Below, one piece after another: positions 16,431-23,984 of a stretch of DNA of 37,237 nucleotides. The stretch's first letter is position 1. Every line of letters begins with the position of its first letter. The stretch is from contig JAFLSZ010000005.1 in NCBI GenBank assembly GCA_022510665.1, positions 19,325 through 56,561 on the forward strand, written 5' to 3'. The stretch is from Lachnospiraceae bacterium (GTDB lineage Bacteria > Bacillota > Clostridia > Lachnospirales > Lachnospiraceae). The notes under the pieces are model-generated. The model saw nothing but the letters and a program-made list of their open reading frames with translations, searched no databases and was not told where the DNA came from. Position numbers and translations under genes: made by a program.

Positions 16431-16963
16431 ATCACCTCATACTCTTTCGTAACCGTTACTTCCGAAAAGGTCTCATAATGGTCCGATGTGTAAAAATACA
16501 GCCCGTCATCGGAGAAGACCAGGCGTCTGGAACCTCTGGAACCGTATCCGTTTGTGTCAATATCACATTCCGTATAATTTCTGCCCTCCGCTTCGGGAAG
16601 CAGCCCTTCCCGGTTGCCAAAGGAGTCTCCGCCGATGGCAGCGCCTTCCCGATATTTTTCCACGGAACCGCCTTCCCAGCCTAACTGTCTGGCCTCGCTT
16701 TTTGTAATATAGTTGGGCGGCAGCTCATCGTACACTTCCAGATACAGTACCACATTTGTCAAGTCATAATAATACTCTCCGTATACGGGAAGCTTGTCAT
16801 TCGTCACATCTTCCCGGAATTCCCCGTTCTCCGGGCTCTGCCCCTGTTCTTCCGATTCGTATCCCTGCGGATTTTCCGGCGCGGCATCCTCATATACGCC
16901 GCACGCCGCCATAATCAGCATTAACAGAACCAGAAAGATTCCCAACACGCGTCTCTTTTTCAT
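16424..16963 (-). CDS. Barnase-family ribonuclease, lipoprotein form
   Basis: This is an extracellular guanyl-preferring ribonuclease of 179 residues. The start at 16963 follows CGGAGGAG. A signal peptide ends in lipobox MAAC (Cys21), so the enzyme is probably membrane-anchored rather than released. An acidic linker runs to about residue 55. The barnase domain follows: PPNYITKSEARQLGW, IGGDSFGNREG, YTECDID and SDHYETF. Barnase catalytic residues Lys27, Glu73, Arg87 and His102 map to Lys88, Glu132, Arg147 and His162, so all are kept. Barstar overlaps its 3' end. Likely roles are RNA scavenging or contact-dependent antagonism; which one cannot be told from sequence. Confidence 0.9.
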   Translation of the reverse strand: MKKRRVLGIFLVLLMLIMAACGVYEDAAPENPQGYESEEQGQSPENGEFREDVTNDKLPVYGEYYYDLTNVVLYLEVYDELPPNYITKSEARQLGWEGGSVEKYREGAAIGGDSFGNREGLLPEAEGRNYTECDIDTNGYGSRGSRRLVFSDDGLYFYTSDHYETFSEVTVTKEYEVIW

Positions 16964-17047
16964 TGTTCTTCTCCTCCGGATTATCAAACTATTTGTTCTT
17001 TTGTTGTCCTTCCGACAGCAGGACTGCCTTCTCCGTAAATTGGGGCA

Positions 17048-17371
17048 CTATGACGCGTCCTTTTGCTCCTCTTTGATTTCCCAATGTATCAAAAACGTCA
17101 GTGCCGCCCGCAATATAATAATGCCGGCCACAATGGCAATTTCTTTCCACTGCCGCACTATCACGGTCCTCAGGATTTCGCTGCCAAGCTTAAACTCCAA
17201 TCCCATTGCCAGACCTTTTGCCAAATAAATTCTGGTATCCGCTTTTCGCGTAACGTATTTATACAGACTTACCAGACTGGTAATAATAATTACGATGACA
17301 CCGATATACTCAAAAAGCAAAATACCGACCTCTACGACATATTCTAAAATTTTATTAAGTATCTCTATCAT
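17048..17371 (-). CDS. DUF1622 family membrane protein
   Basis: The 107-residue protein has two or three hydrophobic segments (residues about 10-36 and 75-95) and the conserved central stretch RIYLAKGLAMGLEFKLGSEILRT typical of DUF1622. The start at 17371 follows AGAGGTG; a GTG three codons earlier is less likely. The function is unknown. It has a sigma-A promoter upstream, and the barnase gene starts 84 bp downstream on the same strand, so they may share a transcript. Confidence 0.82.
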   Translation of the reverse strand: MIEILNKILEYVVEVGILLFEYIGVIVIIITSLVSLYKYVTRKADTRIYLAKGLAMGLEFKLGSEILRTVIVRQWKEIAIVAGIIILRAALTFLIHWEIKEEQKDAS

Positions 17372-17404
17372 TTTTCTCACCTCTTTCCCGGGTTATCTGG
17401 TTTC

Positions 17405-17433
17405 ATTGTATATCAAATATCTTTCTTTGTCCA
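17405..17433 (-). promoter_or_regulatory. Sigma-A promoter of the DUF1622 gene
   Basis: On the minus strand TGGACA (17428-17433) and TACAAT (17405-17410) are 17 bp apart, 34 bp upstream of the DUF1622 start. It could also supply transcription to the barnase/barstar genes. Confidence 0.6.
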
Positions 17434-17512
17434 TAAAAATACCTTAAACGGCAATCTTTTATATCACTATAATTTCAGCATTTCGCGTACTCATATTAAA
17501 GATGTTAATTCT

Positions 17513-18061
17513 TTATGAGCACCAATCATTTCCGTCGACCGTCATCTCATATTTATACTCTATCCGTTCCTCATCGGAAGACCTGTTTTTTCTGCCGCCA
17601 TGGGTATCGGTTCTTTTCATGCCGATTTTTTCCATGACCTTATAAGAGCCTGTATTTTCGCTGTCGCAGTGGGCAAAAAAATGATGAATACCCAGTTCGT
17701 CCGACGCAAAGGCTACTAGCGCTTTTGCCGCTTCCGACGCAATCCCCTGTTTCCAGTATTGCTTATGAATAATCCAGCCAAGTTCTCCCGAACGGCCGTC
17801 TTCATCCAAATAAAGACTGACTGTCCCGATGTGCTTGTCCTCTATACAGATAGCAAACTCAAAAAATGCAGGCTTCTCCTTTTTCCATTCCTGTTCTGCA
17901 TTACGCAAAAACTCGAGGGTCTCGTCAAGTCCTTCATTCGGCAGATAAACCATATATTTCGTGTTCTCATAGTCGGAAGCGTATTCATGCACGGTATGCA
18001 GATACGTTACATCCAACGGACGCAGCACAAGCCGGTTTGTCCTGATTTCAAAAGATTCCAT
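17513..18061 (-). CDS. GNAT acetyltransferase, RimJ/RimL type
   Basis: The 182-residue protein begins ESFEIRTNRLVLRPL, typical of RimJ/RimL-like acetyltransferases. Its acetyl-CoA site is YWKQGIASEAAKAL, and the C-terminal ENTGSYKVMEKIGM block is also present. The start at 18061 follows GGGAG. Members acetylate protein N-termini, small molecules or antibiotics, and the substrate here is unknown. It is the last gene of a four-gene minus-strand group, 37 bp after the DUF6886-like gene. Confidence 0.88.
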   Translation of the reverse strand: MESFEIRTNRLVLRPLDVTYLHTVHEYASDYENTKYMVYLPNEGLDETLEFLRNAEQEWKKEKPAFFEFAICIEDKHIGTVSLYLDEDGRSGELGWIIHKQYWKQGIASEAAKALVAFASDELGIHHFFAHCDSENTGSYKVMEKIGMKRTDTHGGRKNRSSDEERIEYKYEMTVDGNDWCS

Positions 18062-18098
18062 GTATAGTTCTCCCGTCATTTTTCGTTATGTTTTTTAC

Positions 18099-18623
18099 TT
18101 AACGGGGACGCGGCTGCGCATTCCCCATTCGGCACAAAGACCAATTCAATGTTGAGACTTTCACTTCATCCGCTATATCCCATAGATTATCAACAACCCT
18201 GATTTCTACGTTTCTCTTTATTAATTCTGCAAATAAGTCATTTAACTGATATTTAGCTTTCGGTATCTGGGTCGTTTTTGACACATAATAACCGGCCACG
18301 TCATCTTGTAAAACAAAATCATCTACTTCAAACTCATACACATATAATACGGTATTTCTCATTCTATCAAACCACTTACTTTCAATTACAACCGTGTAAG
18401 AAGCGGTTTGAGAGGTAAAAAATCTTTTCCTGTCCGATTCCGTTGTATTTTTATTTAAATGATATGTAACCCTCGGGCAGTCCCTTGGCGTAAGAAAATT
18501 AGGAAGTTTTGCCTCTTCCAAGGCCCATACCAATCCGACCGTTTTATCCAAATCATTACGGAGCGGTAATCTCGGCTCAAATACCTGAATATTTTCTTCT
18601 TCGCTAACATGAAATAACCTCAT
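18099..18623 (-). CDS. DUF6886-like protein
   Basis: The 174-residue cytosolic protein opens MRLFHVSEE and has the blocks GLVWALEE, LPNFLTPRDCPRVTYHL and YVYEFEVDDF. I recall this pattern as DUF6886; the assignment is from memory of the motif. The N-terminal part has a flavour of ADP-ribosyltransferase-like folds (RLFHVSEE, then VWA...), but no catalytic set can be confirmed. It sits between a NUDIX hydrolase and a GNAT gene. Confidence 0.65.
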   Translation of the reverse strand: MRLFHVSEEENIQVFEPRLPLRNDLDKTVGLVWALEEAKLPNFLTPRDCPRVTYHLNKNTTESDRKRFFTSQTASYTVVIESKWFDRMRNTVLYVYEFEVDDFVLQDDVAGYYVSKTTQIPKAKYQLNDLFAELIKRNVEIRVVDNLWDIADEVKVSTLNWSLCRMGNAQPRPR

Positions 18624-18678
18624 GGCGCTGCCCCCCTCTGATATCTATTTTACTCTCCCGTCATTTCTTAAAATTCTT

Positions 18679-19173
18679 TCATTTCGGCAAACTCAACTCC
18701 GAGACGTATCTTTGCATTCTCTCAGTGACCAGTTCGTCGTTTTTCATGGATATTAATTCCTCTTTACTTACCCACTTGTATGCAACCGTTTCGCCGTCCT
18801 GTAACGTTATATCATTCTTGTTCCAATCCGTTACACAAAGGTACTCGATATAGTTTGATTTCGTCTTAGTGTCTGACTCTCTTCCGACCTCGCTAATATC
18901 TTTCGCGATAATTCCGGTTTCTTCCCTCAGCTCTCTCACGGCACATTCAAGAGGCACTTCTCCTTTCAAAGCGGAGCCTCCCGCTGTCGCTTCCCACATT
19001 CCTCCGTAATGTTTACGGAAATCTCTTTGCATGATAAGATACGAACCGTCTATATGCCGCACAATTACGTCACACACCAAATGAAACATTCCGTCAGGTA
19101 TTTTTTCACCCCTAATCAGAATAACACCCTCTATTTTATTAAACCCCGAGTCGTATGCATCCCAAAGCTCCAT
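18679..19173 (-). CDS. NUDIX hydrolase
   Basis: The 164-residue protein contains a complete Nudix box, residues 66-88, matching GX5EX7REUXEEXGU with the metal-binding REEtG core. NUDIX enzymes hydrolyse nucleoside diphosphates linked to other groups. The N-terminal segment WDAYDSGFNKI resembles the isopentenyl-diphosphate-isomerase-like or YfcD-like NUDIX group. The substrate is unknown. It lies 38 bp downstream of a GNAT gene and 55 bp upstream of the DUF6886-like gene. Confidence 0.9.
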   Translation of the reverse strand: MELWDAYDSGFNKIEGVILIRGEKIPDGMFHLVCDVIVRHIDGSYLIMQRDFRKHYGGMWEATAGGSALKGEVPLECAVRELREETGIIAKDISEVGRESDTKTKSNYIEYLCVTDWNKNDITLQDGETVAYKWVSKEELISMKNDELVTERMQRYVSELSLPK

Positions 19174-19211
19174 ACAATACCTCCCGCTGTTTTGAATAAC
19201 CTGATTTGTGT

Positions 19212-19775
19212 CTAAGGATTTTCACTGAAATAATCCTCTGCCAATAATCCGTATATGCAGGCATCGACGATTCCTTTGTTGCTCCAGTCTGCTTTTCTTA
19301 AAGTGCCTTCATATCTTAAACCGCATTTCTTCATTACCCTGCCGGAGTTCGGATTGTTCGGATCATGCTGTGATTCAATTCTCTTTACTTTTACTTCCTG
19401 AAAGAAAAACGGAATAATTGCCGAAAAAGCTTCGCTTGTATAGCCCTGCTTCCACCATCGGCTTCCGATACAATAGCCTATATGTACTTTCTCTGTTCTC
19501 TCATCCATGCCGACAACAGATATAGTTCCGATTGGTTCCCCGAGGTCCTTGGGTACAATCGCCCACTGGTAAAACGACTTATCGGCATAACCGTCAACCC
19601 ACTCTCTCATCACTCTTTCCGTTTCAGAAGTGCTGTGCATAGTAGTCCAGCGCAGAAATTCCGTAACTTTATCATCACTTTCCCAGTTACGAAAAGCGGC
19701 TTCTGTATCGCTCATAGAAAATTCTCTTAATATCAATCTAGGGGTTTCAATTCTGACAGTACCCTTATGTTCCAT
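19212..19775 (-). CDS. GNAT acetyltransferase, RimJ/RimL type
   Basis: The 187-residue protein starts with TVRIETPRLILREFSMSD, has the acetyl-CoA loop WWKQGYTSEAF and ends with the NPNSGRVMKKCGLRYEG block, all typical of RimJ/RimL-like acetyltransferases. A GAGGAG site precedes the ATG, and a TATAAT box (19792-19797, minus strand) lies close upstream with a poor -35. It is the first gene of the GNAT/NUDIX/DUF6886/GNAT group. The second GNAT at 17513-18061 shares the family but is not a close copy. The substrate is unknown. Confidence 0.88.
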   Translation of the reverse strand: MEHKGTVRIETPRLILREFSMSDTEAAFRNWESDDKVTEFLRWTTMHSTSETERVMREWVDGYADKSFYQWAIVPKDLGEPIGTISVVGMDERTEKVHIGYCIGSRWWKQGYTSEAFSAIIPFFFQEVKVKRIESQHDPNNPNSGRVMKKCGLRYEGTLRKADWSNKGIVDACIYGLLAEDYFSENP

Positions 19776-19829
19776 ATTCTTCGCTCCTCGTATTATATAG
19801 ATATAACCATTCTTTAACTTTTCTACAGG

Positions 19830-19901
19830 CTAGGCTATCGTATATATGCCAATATCAACGCCTTTTACATGAATGGTTTCCTTTATGAGTGGTTTTCCCA
19901 T
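19830..19901 (-). pseudogene. Truncated 5' end of a KilA-N-like gene
   Basis: An AAAGGAG ribosome binding site precedes an ATG at 19901 that opens only 23 codons (MGKPLIKETIHVKGVDIGIY plus TIA) before TAG. This resembles the N-terminus of RhuM/KilA-N domain proteins, which begin with a similar IxVxGxEIGI strand before a DYISLTDIA motif. The rest of the gene is absent. It has a near-perfect promoter (19957-19985). I read it as the head of a phage- or island-derived gene cut off by rearrangement. A genuine 23-residue peptide is the alternative. Confidence 0.5.
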
Positions 19902-19956
19902 CGGTATCTCCTTTATCACTTTCTTTAAATGTGATTTGGACAGTTCTATCACGATT

Positions 19957-19985
19957 ATTATACCTCATGACTGCGTCGCTTGCAA
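19957..19985 (-). promoter_or_regulatory. Orphan sigma-A promoter
   Basis: On the minus strand TTGCAA (19980-19985) and TATAAT (19957-19962) are separated by exactly 17 bp. It points at the truncated 23-codon ORF and may now drive the GNAT/NUDIX group downstream, since I see no terminator between them. Confidence 0.7.
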
Positions 19986-20143
19986 TACAGGATAACCTTC
20001 TTGAGTTTCCGTAGTTTTATCCACAATACAGTGTTCTTACTGGCATCTCCATGAACAACTTTCTAAAAATGCCAAAAAAATAAGGAACCTTAATCCTTTT
20101 TGATGTAAAATTAAAGGGAAAAATCAAAACGCCTCTTGCCTAC
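19986..20143. other. Non-coding AT-rich stretch
   Basis: I find no gene here in either direction. A weak minus-strand hairpin at 20079-20099 (AAGGA/TCCTT) followed by ATTTTTTT could end the tyrosine phosphatase transcript. The remaining sequence has stops in all frames. Confidence 0.4.
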
Positions 20144-20219
20144 GAAATCACTGATTTCCTTTGGGCTGGTCGTAAGACCCAAGTCCATCTAGGGTGGGGA
20201 AGTCCCCCGCCATTTTTTT
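20144..20219 (+). ncRNA. Putative structured RNA ending in a terminator
   Basis: Three hairpins follow one another on the plus strand. They are GAAATCA/TGATTTC (20144-20158), TTGGG/CCCAA with an inner GGTC/GACC option (20161-20182), and GGTGGGG/CCCCGCC (20193-20211) followed by a run of seven Ts. The last is a strong intrinsic terminator. No plus-strand gene precedes it, so it is either a small RNA or the right end of a decayed IS200/IS605-type element, whose ends carry such hairpins. No tnpB-like coding sequence is present to confirm the latter. Confidence 0.4.
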
Positions 20220-20440
20220 ACAAACGCAGCAGGGGTGACAAGATATTGAAAGAGCTTAGCATTTTTATAGATATTACATAATCACAATGGTTTTTCATAA
20301 CCAGCAGGAAGACATTCAACCCGCCATTTCAAAGCTGAATCAAGAACTTTCATACCTGAAACCGGATAACCTTTGCATACATACGGGTCCTATAGACTTA
20401 TACAATGCCTTCATAATTTTCAACTACAAACTCAAATTGT
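20220..20440 (+). other. Unassigned stretch with two short coding-like frames
   Basis: On the plus strand one frame reads KRSRGDKILKELSIFIDIT and stops. A shifted frame then reads from ATG 20287 through QQEDIQPAISKLNQELSYLK into the antisense of the phosphatase gene. Together they look like a frameshifted gene remnant, but I cannot name a family. Confidence 0.25.
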
Positions 20441-21121
20441 TTAATCCAATAACTTGCTTTTCAATTTATGTATTTCCATTTCAGAAATCCCTTTTAATAG
20501 CAAGTAATTTTCTATTGTTTCATACTTCTCTCTTATATATGTTATTACATTCTCCATGTATTCTGGTTTTACATACAACAAATAATTTGGAAGAGCAGCT
20601 TTTGCTATCTTTATCATTTCGTATAAATAAACATTTGATATTTCGTAATCTGCATATATATCAATATCCGATACTCCTGCCAATAGTAGCAATAATCCAG
20701 AAATCATTCCCGTTCTATCTTTACCCTCTTGGCAATGAAAAAGCACACCACCAGAAGAGTTTGCCATTGTTCCAAAAATATTAGCAATAGCTATATCATT
20801 CTCAATCATGTGATAATAATTTTCAATAATATCATTCTCCGAATTTATAGGTTTACTATTTATAGATAGAGGAAAGTTATAGCACATAAATCTTCTATCA
20901 GACACAAAAGCATTGGGGTTTGCATTTGCAATATTCTCGTTCCTTATGTCTATAATTGTTTTTATATTATTCTTAATCAAAAATTCCTTCACATCATCAG
21001 ATACCGCATGTGGACAATCACTACGAATAAATCTTAATGGTTTAATATAATTTCCGTTTATTGTTTGTGTATATCCCAAATCTCTTGCATTAAAAGTATT
21101 AACCCAATTATATCTTTGCAT
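20441..21121 (-). CDS. Tyrosine-protein phosphatase (Y_phosphatase3 type)
   Basis: The 226-residue protein opens NTFNARDLGYTQT, matching the family's RDLGG-type start. It has the P-loop HCQEGKDRTG (Cys130 nucleophile, Arg136), typical of bacterial tyrosine or dual-specificity phosphatases, some of which also hydrolyse phosphoinositides. The C-terminal half contains the usual helical segment. Codons are strongly AT-rich (many AAT, ATA and TAT), unlike the flanking rlmD and NUDIX genes, which suggests horizontal acquisition. The start has GTGAGG upstream. It lies 36 bp after the methyltransferase remnant. A terminator-like hairpin may lie downstream. Confidence 0.88.
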   Translation of the reverse strand: MQRYNWVNTFNARDLGYTQTINGNYIKPLRFIRSDCPHAVSDDVKEFLIKNNIKTIIDIRNENIANANPNAFVSDRRFMCYNFPLSINSKPINSENDIIENYYHMIENDIAIANIFGTMANSSGGVLFHCQEGKDRTGMISGLLLLLAGVSDIDIYADYEISNVYLYEMIKIAKAALPNYLLYVKPEYMENVITYIREKYETIENYLLLKGISEMEIHKLKSKLLD

Positions 21122-21157
21122 TGTACTATCCTCACAAATCGTATTTATGAATCTTTA

Positions 21158-21442
21158 CTACATCATACCAAAGAACTTAAATGCTTCAACTATCGCATAT
21201 TCCTTTTCGATAGGGCAAGTGGGCACCTTGTTTTTGCCACTACCAACATTATAGTTTATTCATTCCTTGATTCCAACCCTATCTTTGATTTGTCCAATAT
21301 AAAGAGACGACACCTTCATACCATACTTCTCAAAGATATATGCCTTAATCTCCTTATATGTGGCAATACCACCTCTACTATACTTCACCTTTGAACAATC
21401 TTCAATCTTCGCCTCGTCATATCGAAGATTGGAAACATCCAA
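21158..21442 (-). pseudogene. Remnant of an RlmD-type methyltransferase C-terminus
   Basis: Reading in one frame from 21442 gives LDVSNLRYDEAKIED, ATYKEIKAYIFEKYG, KVSSLYIGQIKDRVGIKE, then TGA (21260-21262). The same frame continues INYNVGSGKNKVPTCPIEKE and ends FKFFGMM, stop at 21158. This is the C-terminal extension found on many clostridial RlmD-type proteins, where the stop position normally holds Arg (GIxxRENYN). It lies directly after the rlmD stop, in another frame, with AT-rich codons unlike rlmD. It is either rlmD's own displaced tail or a piece of a foreign relative. Confidence 0.6.
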
Positions 21443-21471
21443 AGACAGATTTATGAAGTGGATTTCTTGAT

Positions 21472-22938
21472 TTATTTTTCCCGTCGTAACAAGACCACCG
21501 TCTCCACATGCTCCGTCATCGGAAACATGTCCACCGGCTGCGCCTGAACCAGCTTATATCCCTTCTCTTCCAAAAACTTTACGTCTCTCGCCAGTGTCGC
21601 CGGATCACAGGAAACGTAAACAAGGCGTTTTGGTTCCATTGAGGTTATCGTCTGCAAAAGCCTTTCGTCGCATCCTTTCCGCGGCGGGTCCACCACGATG
21701 ACGTCGGCGCGCATACTGCCGCCGCTTTCAAGGTATTTGGAAGGGACTACCGCTTCTGCGGCCCCCTCAAAAAATTCAACGTTGGCAATCCCGTTGCGGC
21801 GGGCGTTTTCTTTCGCGTCCTCAACGGCCTGCGGGACAATTTCCACACCGTATACCTGTTTTGCTTTTTCCGCGAGAAACAAAGAAATCGTACCGATGCC
21901 GCAGTATAAATCCCAAACGATTTCTTTTCCGGTTAATCCCGCAAATTCGAGAACCTTTTCGTACAGCACTTTTGTCTGTTTCGGATTCACCTGATAGAAA
22001 GAAAGCGGCGAAATCCGATAAGCTATTCCGCCGATATAATCCGTAATATAAGTATCTCCCCACACCGGGATAATCTCTTCTCCGAGAATCACATTCGTTT
22101 TCTCACGGTTGACGTTGATACACACCCCTTTTAGGGTCAATCCTGTCCCCGCGCCGTTTTTTTTGCCGGAAGGTTCTTGTGACGGTGACAACGCATCTCC
22201 AAAACTTTCTACCGCCGCTTTCAGGCGCGCTGCCAGCAATTCCGCCTCCGGCAGACGGTTTCCGTTAAGAATCAGGCAGACCAGCACTTCTCCGGTCACT
22301 GCGCCGACTCTTGTTAAAATATGGCGTACCAGTCCCGCATGGGCCGTCTCATCATACGGCGCAATATTATGCTGCTCCATATGGCGGCATACGGTTTCGC
22401 AAATCACTTCGTTGACCGGCGCCTGAATGGCGCAGCGGCCGCACGGAATCAGCGCATGGGTATGTCCCGCGTAAAATCCGGTTACGATTCTGCCGTTCTT
22501 GTCCTTCCCTACCGGAAACTGAGCCTTATTGCGGTATGCAAACGGCTCCTCCATACCAAGAATCGGAAGGAATTTTGCCTCGCCACGCGCTGAGCCGTCC
22601 TCAAACTCCACTCCCCCGATTCGCTCCAGGCACTCTTTTACCCTGCGGGCTTTCCAGTCCATCTGCGCCGTATAGCTCATCTGCTGCAGCTGACAGCCGC
22701 CGCACTTTCCCGCAACGGGGCACACCGGTTCCGCACGGTTCGGGGACGGAGCCAGACACTTCTCTATTTTGGCATAGCCGTAGGTTTTCTTTGCTTTTAA
22801 TACTTTTGCCTCAATTACATCGCCCACAACCGCGCCTTTTACAAACAAAGTGTATCCGTCCGCTTTGCCGATTCCCTCACCGCCGTTTCCGATATCCGTA
22901 ATTTCAAGTGTTACCAAATCATTCTTTTTCGGTGTCAT
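21472..22938 (-). CDS. rlmD: 23S rRNA (uracil-5-)-methyltransferase, RlmD/RumA family
   Basis: The enzyme methylates C5 of a uridine in 23S rRNA using SAM. The start at 22938 (MTPKKNDLVTLEI) follows AGGAAGG; the upstream frame to 23106 overlaps galE and an ATG at 22995 has a poor site. The 488-residue protein has an N-terminal TRAM domain (about 1-60), a likely 4Fe-4S motif (CPVAGKCGGC with a later CGRC), the SAM motif DLYCGIGTISL and the catalytic block VSCDPATLARD. It ends at HVETVVLLRREK, without the C-terminal extension seen in many relatives; that extension lies just downstream as a remnant. Confidence 0.9.
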   Translation of the reverse strand: MTPKKNDLVTLEITDIGNGGEGIGKADGYTLFVKGAVVGDVIEAKVLKAKKTYGYAKIEKCLAPSPNRAEPVCPVAGKCGGCQLQQMSYTAQMDWKARRVKECLERIGGVEFEDGSARGEAKFLPILGMEEPFAYRNKAQFPVGKDKNGRIVTGFYAGHTHALIPCGRCAIQAPVNEVICETVCRHMEQHNIAPYDETAHAGLVRHILTRVGAVTGEVLVCLILNGNRLPEAELLAARLKAAVESFGDALSPSQEPSGKKNGAGTGLTLKGVCINVNREKTNVILGEEIIPVWGDTYITDYIGGIAYRISPLSFYQVNPKQTKVLYEKVLEFAGLTGKEIVWDLYCGIGTISLFLAEKAKQVYGVEIVPQAVEDAKENARRNGIANVEFFEGAAEAVVPSKYLESGGSMRADVIVVDPPRKGCDERLLQTITSMEPKRLVYVSCDPATLARDVKFLEEKGYKLVQAQPVDMFPMTEHVETVVLLRREK

Positions 22939-22984
22939 ACTGCCCTTCCTAAAACTCCGGTTCTCTTCCGGCTTTACTTCCGTT

Positions 22985-23974
22985 TTATTTCTCATATCCG
23001 TTCGGATGCGTACTATGCCACTTCCACGCGGACGCGATAATCTGTTCCATGTCGGTATACTGCGGCTTCCAGCCGAGAATCGTTCTCGCCTTCTGGCTTG
23101 ACGCAATCAGAGTCGCAGGGTCTCCCGGACGCCTGTCCGCCGGTTCTTCCTTAATCGGAAGGCCGGTTGCACGCCTTGCCGCGTCAACAATTTCCCTTAC
23201 GCTGTATCCTTCGCCGCTGCCAAGGTTAAATACGTTGCTTTCGTTTCCCTTCATCAGATACTCCACCGCCAGCACATGGGCCTGTGCCAAATCCATTACA
23301 TGGATATAGTCGCGCACACAGGTTCCGTCTTTCGTGTCGTAATCCTGCCCGCAGATGCTTATGTGTTCCCTTTTTCCAAGCGGCACCTGTAAAATCAGCG
23401 GAATCAGGTGCGACTCCGGTGAATGTGCCTCACCGATTGCACCGCTTTCATGCGCGCCGCAGGCGTTAAAATAACGGAGTGCCACATACTTTAACCCATG
23501 CGCGCGGTCCGTCCACTTCATCATCTTTTCCATCGCAAGTTTTGTCTCACCGTAGGCATTAATCGGGGAAGTTTTGTCCTCCTCCGTAATCGGAATCCGC
23601 TCCGGCTCGCCGTAGGTTGCTGCCGTGGAAGAAAATACAATTTTCTTTACATCATGCGCAATCATGGACTCCAACAGCACTTTCGTGCCGCATACGTTGT
23701 TGTCGTAATATTTTAACGGATTCGTCATACTTTCCGCCACCAGCGAATTTGCCGCAAAATGAATTACCGCGTCAATCTTTTCTTTCTCAAAAACCGAATC
23801 GATAAACGCACGGTCTCTGATATCTCCCTGATAAAATCTTGCCTGCGGATGAACCGCTTCTCTGTGGCCGGTTTCCAGATTATCTGCCACAACCGTATCA
23901 ATACCTCTTGCTACCAGTTCATACACCATGTGGGAACCGATATATCCGGCTCCGCCCAATACTAAAATTGTCAT
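22985..23974 (-). CDS. galE: UDP-glucose 4-epimerase
   Basis: GalE interconverts UDP-galactose and UDP-glucose, feeding the Leloir pathway and cell-surface glycans. The 329-residue protein shows the NAD-binding GGAGYIGSH at the N-terminus, FSSTAATYG with the catalytic Ser/Thr, and the YxxxK motif in NAYGETK. The later segments [11 protein letters not shown] and [11 protein letters not shown] are typical. It starts 10 bp after the YhaM-like gene on the same strand, and rlmD begins 46 bp downstream of its stop. No other gal genes are in the window. Confidence 0.95.
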   Translation of the reverse strand: MTILVLGGAGYIGSHMVYELVARGIDTVVADNLETGHREAVHPQARFYQGDIRDRAFIDSVFEKEKIDAVIHFAANSLVAESMTNPLKYYDNNVCGTKVLLESMIAHDVKKIVFSSTAATYGEPERIPITEEDKTSPINAYGETKLAMEKMMKWTDRAHGLKYVALRYFNACGAHESGAIGEAHSPESHLIPLILQVPLGKREHISICGQDYDTKDGTCVRDYIHVMDLAQAHVLAVEYLMKGNESNVFNLGSGEGYSVREIVDAARRATGLPIKEEPADRRPGDPATLIASSQKARTILGWKPQYTDMEQIIASAWKWHSTHPNGYEK

Positions 23975-23984
23975 CGCAATCCCT

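Noticed and set aside
17490-17519. Bulged hairpin after the GNAT gene as a terminator
   Set aside because: The stem is AT-rich with a 3-nt bulge and no U tract follows on the minus strand.
20287-20784. 165-codon plus-strand ORF
   Set aside because: Most of it is exactly antisense to the tyrosine phosphatase, which has a P-loop and a ribosome binding site. Only the first third lies outside that gene, and no start signal precedes it.
21260-21262. TGA as a recoded (selenocysteine) codon
   Set aside because: The position normally holds Arg, no SECIS-like hairpin is evident, and the fragment lacks the catalytic domain. A nonsense mutation in a remnant is simpler.
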